In this document: in pieces, positions 58,739-64,000 of the stretch
Layout of the letters: every line of letters starts with the position of its first letter
Numbering within the stretch: the first letter of the stretch is position 1
From: Anniella stebbinsi
Taxonomy: Eukaryota > Chordata > Lepidosauria > Squamata > Anniellidae
Assembly: GCA_029215795.1 (NCBI GenBank)
Contig: JARDYH010000003.1
Span: forward strand, 178,510,382-178,574,381
DNA: 64,000 bases
Direction: 5' to 3'
Position numbers and translations under genes: made by a program
Notes under the pieces: model-generated
The model's database searches: none
The model's input: the letters and a program-made list of their open reading frames with translations, nothing else
What the model was told of the DNA's origin: nothing

Positions 58739-59396
58739 TAGGGATGTGTATCGTATCGTTCCGATGTCTGAAAATGATCCGATAATGGTGTTATTGGACA
58801 TCTGATTAACAATAATGATACAATAGAAAAACCTCTGATAAATATCGGATTTCAGTCCGATTACATCGGATTTTTTTCAGATTATCGGACTGCCATATAA
58901 ATAAACCTATAACTTCTGTATTTTCAAAGTTAGAGACTTGAAACTTGGTCACAGTGCATATGGGGTATGCCTAAGTATGTGTATGAAATTTCATAACAAT
59001 CCCTCCAACAGTGTATTTTATATGAATTTTTTAAACATTGTTTAACTTCTGACAGCTCAGAATGACAGCTCGCCACGTGCATTCAGAGATCTGTCAAAAA
59101 AGGTGCATGATGTTTAAAAAATTCATATAAAATACACATACATAGGCATACCCCATAAGCACTGTGACCAAGTTTCAAGTCTCTAACTTTGAAAATACAG
59201 AAGTTATAGGCCTTTCTATCTCAAAAAGCAACTCTATAGGGCAAAATAGGGATCCGAAATAAATATTGGATTTCCAATAATTATCGGAAATCCAATACAA
59301 TTCAACACGATTAACCTCTGATATAATCGGATCCAAAAAAATTTTTAAAAATGAATTCTAATAACGATATGATAATTTCTGGCGTGCACGCCCCTA
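58739..59396. mobile_element. hAT-like element, AT-rich foldback member of the ATCGG group
   Basis: Ends TAGGGATGTGTATCG and, inverted, TAGGGGCGTGCACGCC. Perfect 8 bp target duplication ATTATTAG (58731-58738, 59397-59404). A large inner inverted repeat has arms 58900-59035 and 59105-59210 ('aacttctgtattttcaaagt', 'gacttgaaacttggtcacag'). That arm resembles, in reverse, the tandem unit of the element at 47095. atcgga and ttatcgg words lie near both ends. Confidence 0.92.
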
Positions 59397-59404
59397 ATTA
59401 TTAG

Positions 59405-59638
59405 ACTCGGGGCACTCTGGACCTGCCCCGGCCCACTTCAGAGGTGCCCTGAAAGCTGGGTACAAGGCCAACCAAGGCCTAATCTACTCCAGCCATTTAT
59501 TCCTGATGTTTCTCCCAGGCCACATGATGTTCACCTACTCCCATGGTGATCTTGAGTCGACCCCTCAGTTATTCAGGAATTTCGCTGACTTGATTTTTCA
59601 TGGCTTTTCTGGCTCTCTCGCCACAATTCTGACGTCCG
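59405..59638. other. Unassigned DNA between two repeats
   Basis: Moderately GC-rich, no gene recognised. It may be part of the larger repeat to which copy B belongs. Confidence 0.35.
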
Positions 59639-60195
59639 TGGTTGGTGTGCCCCCCTTCCCAAAGCTGTTGCTGTTTGGCACATGCTCCCAGCTTGCCAAA
59701 CAGCCAACCTGCTGTCAGGGGCATATCCAGCTGTTTCGGACATGTGCGGGAATGGGCATCCACCATTTTTGGCACATTGTTTGATTGGTTATTTGTATGT
59801 TCTGGCAGTGATATTATTTTTTTTAACATAAACATATCTTTGCGCTGGACTTCCTACGCATCCCTGCCAATTCATAAAAAACAGCCCCATAGCCACATCA
59901 TCTGCCTAGTCCTGCCCACTTCTCCCAATCCACAAGCAGAACCACCATCATGGGGCACTCATCCTTCCACAACAACTCTACTGTTGTTAACTAAGGTGAC
60001 CAGAAAATGATATTTCTGGCTCCCATAGTTTACAACAGTAAATCTACAGCAGGCCAGAGTAGCTCTTCAGTAGCAGAGGTGGCTCACCAGTACAAGCAGA
60101 GGTTTCAGGTAAGTCCTGCGGGTAGGCAGGCAGGTGGGCAGGTGGCAGTGTCTGGCCATCAGATTGAATCGGCTCAAAGCATTTCAGGTGATTCA
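59639..60195 (+). repeat. Duplicated segment, copy B
   Basis: Matches 45358-46183 except for a ~270 bp gap after 'ttccacaacaactct', where a short tct match marks both edges in copy A. It ends with gtgattca, which is the target duplication of the hAT-like element at 60196 and recurs at 61528. Confidence 0.85.
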
Positions 60196-61527
60196 TAGGG
60201 GTGTGCACGGACCCCCCGGATCGGATCGGGACCCGGATCGGGACCTCCAATTTTGTCACGGACCGGTTTGGACAAAATCGGAGGCCCCCCGGACCGGATC
60301 GAGTCCGATCCCGACCCAAAAATCGTAAATTTTTGGATCGGCCGCCATTTTTTTCCCCATAGACTTGCATTGCAATGCAAGTCTATGAGGAAAAAATGGC
60401 GGCGGGTGGGTGAGGGGGGGCCTAACTCCCTCCCCCCCCGGGGCCGTCCGCTGTGGACGGCCCCGGCAGGTAAGCCCCCTCCCCCGCGCTCCCTACCCCC
60501 CCTGGGGCCGTCCGCTTCCATCCGCTGGCGCCCGCGGGCGCCAGCGGATAGAAGCGGACGGCTCCGGGGGGGGGTAAGCCCCCTTCCCCGCCACTGCTTA
60601 CCTTCTCGGCCCGTCCGCTCCCGTCCGGGGCCGGCGGCTACTACCAGCGGGCTCCGCGGCCTACTCTCGAGTAGCGCGCCGGGTGATGACATCACCCGGC
60701 GCGCCACCCTGGAGTAGGCCGCAGAGCCTGCTGGTAGTAGTCACCGCCGCCGGACGGGAGCGGCCGGGCCGGCAAGGTAAGGGCCCCCTCCCCCCTCCGC
60801 GCGCCCCCTCCTCCCCTCCACGCACCCCCTGCTTACCTTCTCGGCCCGTCCGCTCCCGTCCGGGGCCGGCGGCTACTACCAGCGGGCTCCGCGGCCTACT
60901 CTCGAGTAGCGCGCCGGGTGATGACATCACCCGGCGCGCCACCCTGGAGTAGGCCGCAGAGCCTGCTGGTAGTAGTCGCCGCCGCCGGACGGGAGTGGCC
61001 GGGCCGGCAAGGTAAGGGCCCCCTCCCCCCTCCGCGCGCCCCCTCCTCCCCTCCACGCACCCCCTGCTTACCTTCTCGGCCCGTCCGCTCCCGTCCGGGG
61101 CCGGCGGCTACTACCAGCGGGCTCCGCGGCCTGCTCTAGAGTAGTGCGCCGGGTGATGACATCACCCGGCGCGCCACCCTGGAACAGGCCGCAGAGCCCG
61201 CTGGTAGTAGCTGCTGCCGCCGGACGGGAGCGGCCGGGCCGGGAAGGTAAGCGCCCCCCTCCTCCCCCCCCTCCTCCCCCCCTCCTCCCCCCCCGCTGTC
61301 CACTTTCATCGGCGGGCGCCCGCTGGCGGCCGCCAATGGAAGCGGTGGTGGGCGCCAGTGGGCGCCCGCCAATCCGCCGATCCCCCGAACCGGTTCGGAG
61401 CCTTTTCAGACCGGTTCGGATTGGATCGGCCGATCCAGCTGTCAGATCGGAAATCGGATAATTTATCCGATTTCCCACTGGACCGGACTCGGATCGTGGA
61501 TCGGGTCCAATCCAGTGCACATCCCTA
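60196..61527. mobile_element. GC-rich hAT-like element with three palindromic cassettes
   Basis: Ends TAGGGGTGTGCACGG and, inverted, TAGGGATGTGCACTGG. Perfect 8 bp target duplication GTGATTCA (60188-60195, 61528-61535). Cassettes start with CTTACCTTCTCGG at 60597, 60832 and 61067, an exact 235 bp period; the first two differ at about two positions. Each has a cgcgccgggtgatgacatca core and closes with AAGGTAAG. The ends and flanking DNA match 43692 closely. Long frames on both strands come from the palindromes; no transposase. Confidence 0.94.
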
Positions 61528-61535
61528 GTGATTCA

Positions 61536-62034
61536 GGCCAAGGCGACCCAATCCATTGCTGAACCCGATTCAGGATGATGTGGTAAAATTGATCCGGGTG
61601 AGAGAGATCACATAACGGAATGTCCCCTCATATTAAACAACAACAAAAACGTCCCTGCAAATAGAAAAGAAGATGTCATGAGGAATGTTCTAGTCTAGTG
61701 GTCTCCCATGTATTATTTTTAGACTGCAGCATGTAGTGACGGCCACCAATTTGGATGGCTTTTTAAACTGCAGGACTCTGTGGAACTTACTTCTGAGTAG
61801 GCATGCATAGGATTGGCAGTTGCAAATATTTTGAAATATCTTCGGTGCAGACACCCACATGAATCTGTGCACAATACCTTCTCTGTGCCTGTCACTTACA
61901 TGTTCTCCTATTCACATATTCCAGTCTGTCCCCAACTGGTGTTCTCCAGATGTGTAGGGTGCAATTCCCATCATCCTTGGCCACCATGGCCATTGGCATT
62001 TGTTTGTGTTCATAACTCACTTATATATCACTCT
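61536..62034. other. Mostly unassigned; small repeat fragments
   Basis: 61783-61816 is a dispersed-repeat piece ('acttctgagtaggcatgcat'), and 61928-61996 a tctccagatg-family piece ('ggtgttctccagatgtg', 'gcaattcccatcatcc'). 61740-61760 carries CR1-like 'ggccaccaatttggatggct'. Confidence 0.45.
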
Positions 62035-62600
62035 AATGATCTCAGTTGAGTTACTGCAATGCACTCTTTGTAGAGTCCTTGGAAACTTCCGTTGGTCTTG
62101 AATGAAGTAGTGAGGATGCTAGTGTGCAGACAGCCAGGGAATCATGTTGTACCTATCCTGCAGCAGCCACACTGAGAGCCAATTAGTTTCCAGGCACAAT
62201 TCAAAGTGCTGGCAGTTACCTTTAAAGCCCTAATTGATTAAGGATGTCTTGTGGATCTGTTCCATGCTAGCTTGCCTGCTCCCTTAGATTTTCTCGAGAG
62301 GCCTTTCTCACTGCCCAATCCATTTCAGAAGCTTGATTGATTGGGTCAAGAGAAAGAGCCTGCTTGGTGGCCACAGCCAATTTGTGGAATTCTTTCCCCG
62401 GGAGGCTTGCTTGGTCCTCTTTCCTGCTATTTTTCTCCAGATTGTGAAGGCTCTGTTTATTAGGTGCATAATGTTGTTGTTTGATCTGTTTGATCTGCTG
62501 AGCCTGTCTGTGCTTTTATTTTATATCATTCTTTTAAATTGTTATTGCATTATGCAGTTAGTTTCAATTGTTGTAAGCTTCCCTGAATAATGAATGTGCT
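62035..62600 (+). pseudogene. L2-type LINE ORF2 C-terminal remnant
   Basis: 'gttgagttactgcaatgcac' encodes a decayed LDYCNALF motif; then 'gcacaattcaaagtgctggc' and 'tttaaagccctaattgatta', the usual L2 order, and near 62340 a frame VKRKSLLGGHSQFVEFFPRE-type that corresponds to the C-terminal SVAAPxLWNSLP region. The tail is AT-rich. Interrupted by stops. Confidence 0.6.
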
Positions 62601-62650
62601 ACATAAGGATACATAAATCTTTATATATGATTTATCCATATATATGTAAA

Positions 62651-62986
62651 CATGAGATGCTGGATCAGACCTAGGTCCATCTAGTCCAGCATTCTTTTCA
62701 CACTGTGTCCAACCAGCTGCCCATGGGAAATCCATAAGCAGAATATGAGTGCAAGAGCACTCAGGTTCCCTAGCAACTGATGCACATAGGCATTCTCCCT
62801 CTGATACCAGAGGTAGCATATAGTCATCAGGACTAGTAGCCATTGATTGCCTTCTCCTCCATTAATTTGTTCAATACCCTTTTAAAGCCATCCAAATTGG
62901 TGGCCATCACTACATCTTGTGGAAATGAATTCCATAGTTTAACTATGCACTGTGTGAACAAGTACTTCCTTTTATCTGTTCTAGTA

Positions 62987-63028
<42 letters not shown>

Positions 63029-64000
63029 TCTCCATATCCTCTTTCTCCACACCATGAATAATTTTGTACACCTCTATCATGTCTCCCCTTACCCACCTTC
63101 TTTTTAATCTAAGAAATACCAGATGTTGTAACTTTTCCTCATAGGATATCTTTCAGTCACTGCCTCTTGATCATTTTAGTTGCCCTTTTCTGCACTTTTC
63201 AAACAATATAAAATCCTTTTTTTAGGTGTCGAACCAGAAATGCACACAGTATTCTATGTGTGGATGCAGCATAGATTGGTATAAACAGAATAAGTAGTTG
63301 GTAGTTTTATTTTCAATTCCTTTCATAATTATGCCTAACATGGAATATGCCCTTTTCACAGCCACGACACACTAGGTTGACTTTGTCATTGAGCTGTTCA
63401 CTGCAACCCCAAGATCTCTTTCCTGGTCAGTCACCACTAGTTCAGATCCCATCAGTTTATAGTAGAAGTGGGATTTTTTTTTTGCCACATTTTGCATTAC
63501 TTTACACTTGCTTGCATGGACCTGCATTTGCCATTTTGATACCTATTCTCCCAGTTTGGAGAGATCTTTTGGGGGCTCTTTGCAATTCCTTTTTGTTTTA
63601 ACCACCCTAAATAATTAGTTGTCATCAGCAAGTTTGCCTGCTTCACTGCTCACTCCTAAACCCAGATCATTTATGAAGAATTTGAAAACATTGGTCCCAA
63701 TTCCAACCCCTCCATTGGGAGAAGTTACCATTTATTTCTACTCTCTCCTTTCTTTTCTTTAACTAGTTAGTGATCCATAAGAAGACCTCTCCATTTATTC
63801 CATCACTGGTAAGTTGGCTCAGGAGCCTTTGATGAGGGACTTTGTCAAAAGCCATTTGGAAGTCCAAGTAAACAATGTCTACTGGATCACCCTTGTCTGC
63901 ATATTTATTGAGGCCCTCAAAAAACTCTAAAAGAGACATGACTTTCTTTGCAGAAACCATGTTGATTCTATTTCAGCAATGCTAATCATTCTATATGCTT
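62651..64000 (-). pseudogene. CR1 LINE, 3' end and part of ORF2, continues past the window
   Basis: 3' region at 62651-62880. The frame at 62833-63096 then reads FTQCIVKLWNSFPQDVVMAT, NLDGFKRVLNKLMEEKAING, the CR1 C terminus. The frame at 63763-63960 reads LLEFFEGLNKYADKGDPVDI, VYLDFQMAFDKVPHQRLL, which holds motif A of reverse transcriptase (the Asp of YLDFQMAFD). No single frame joins these, and a GA microsatellite sits at 62991-63026, so the copy is dead. Its 5' part lies beyond position 64000. Confidence 0.9.
62991..63026. repeat. GA microsatellite inside a CR1 copy
   Basis: About 18 GA units; in the CR1 copy it replaces the region upstream of KYLFTQCIVKLWN on the minus strand. Confidence 0.95.

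Noticed and set aside
45361..60010. Matching 125 and 122 residue frames in the duplicated segments A and B
   Set aside because: They are alike because the DNA is a recent duplicate. The frame crosses the 270 bp difference and ends differently in each copy, and no domain is seen.

Overview
The window reads as intergenic or deep-intronic DNA from a vertebrate, most likely a sauropsid and probably a squamate (lizard-type) genome. The reasons are CR1 and L2 LINE fragments, a tRNA-headed SINE family, abundant short hAT-like elements, many microsatellites and an AT-rich background without long coding frames. The species call is inference. I find no intact host protein-coding gene, no exon I would defend and no RNA gene. 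The only convincing protein signals are reverse transcriptase pieces of CR1 and L2, all broken by stops, frameshifts or insertions.

Layout: 0-6.8 kb is old unique DNA with a CR1 3' end and SINE remnants. 6.9-10.6 kb is an L2 nest: minus-strand L2 copies, one split by a plus-strand L2, itself split by a hAT-like element at 8852-9610. 10.6-19.4 kb is mostly unassigned, with an old hAT-like copy, small MITEs and one perfect RFX X-box palindrome. 19.5-20.7 kb is a GC-rich hAT-like element. 21-35 kb is AT-rich with three copies of a ~320 bp foldback MITE, a 730 bp foldback transposon near 29 kb and several MITEs whose ends carry TCTACA. 35-43 kb mixes a 625 bp MITE, microsatellites and further hAT-like elements. 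43.2-46.4 kb is a deep nest: a CR1 split by a probable solo LTR, which is split by a hAT-like element inside its TATA-like box, while the same CR1 is also split by a composite segment duplicated at 59.6 kb. 47-48.2 kb and 58.7-61.5 kb carry three more hAT-like elements. The last 1.35 kb is a minus-strand CR1 running off the window.

The most interesting signal is a crowd of nonautonomous hAT-like elements. Twelve copies have legible 7-8 bp target duplications, ten of them exact 8 bp. They fall into two terminal-repeat groups: TAGGGRTGTGCAC-type with GATC/ATCGG-rich subterminal DNA, and TAGGSTGACCAKAT-type. Members of both groups share the same internal GC-rich palindromic cassettes, whose outer borders read CTTACCT and AGGTAAG, the consensus 5' splice-site core on either strand. 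Cassette number varies between copies, including an exact 235 bp tandem array, and the two arms of a cassette change together. No transposase is encoded here, so these elements would depend on an enzyme supplied elsewhere.
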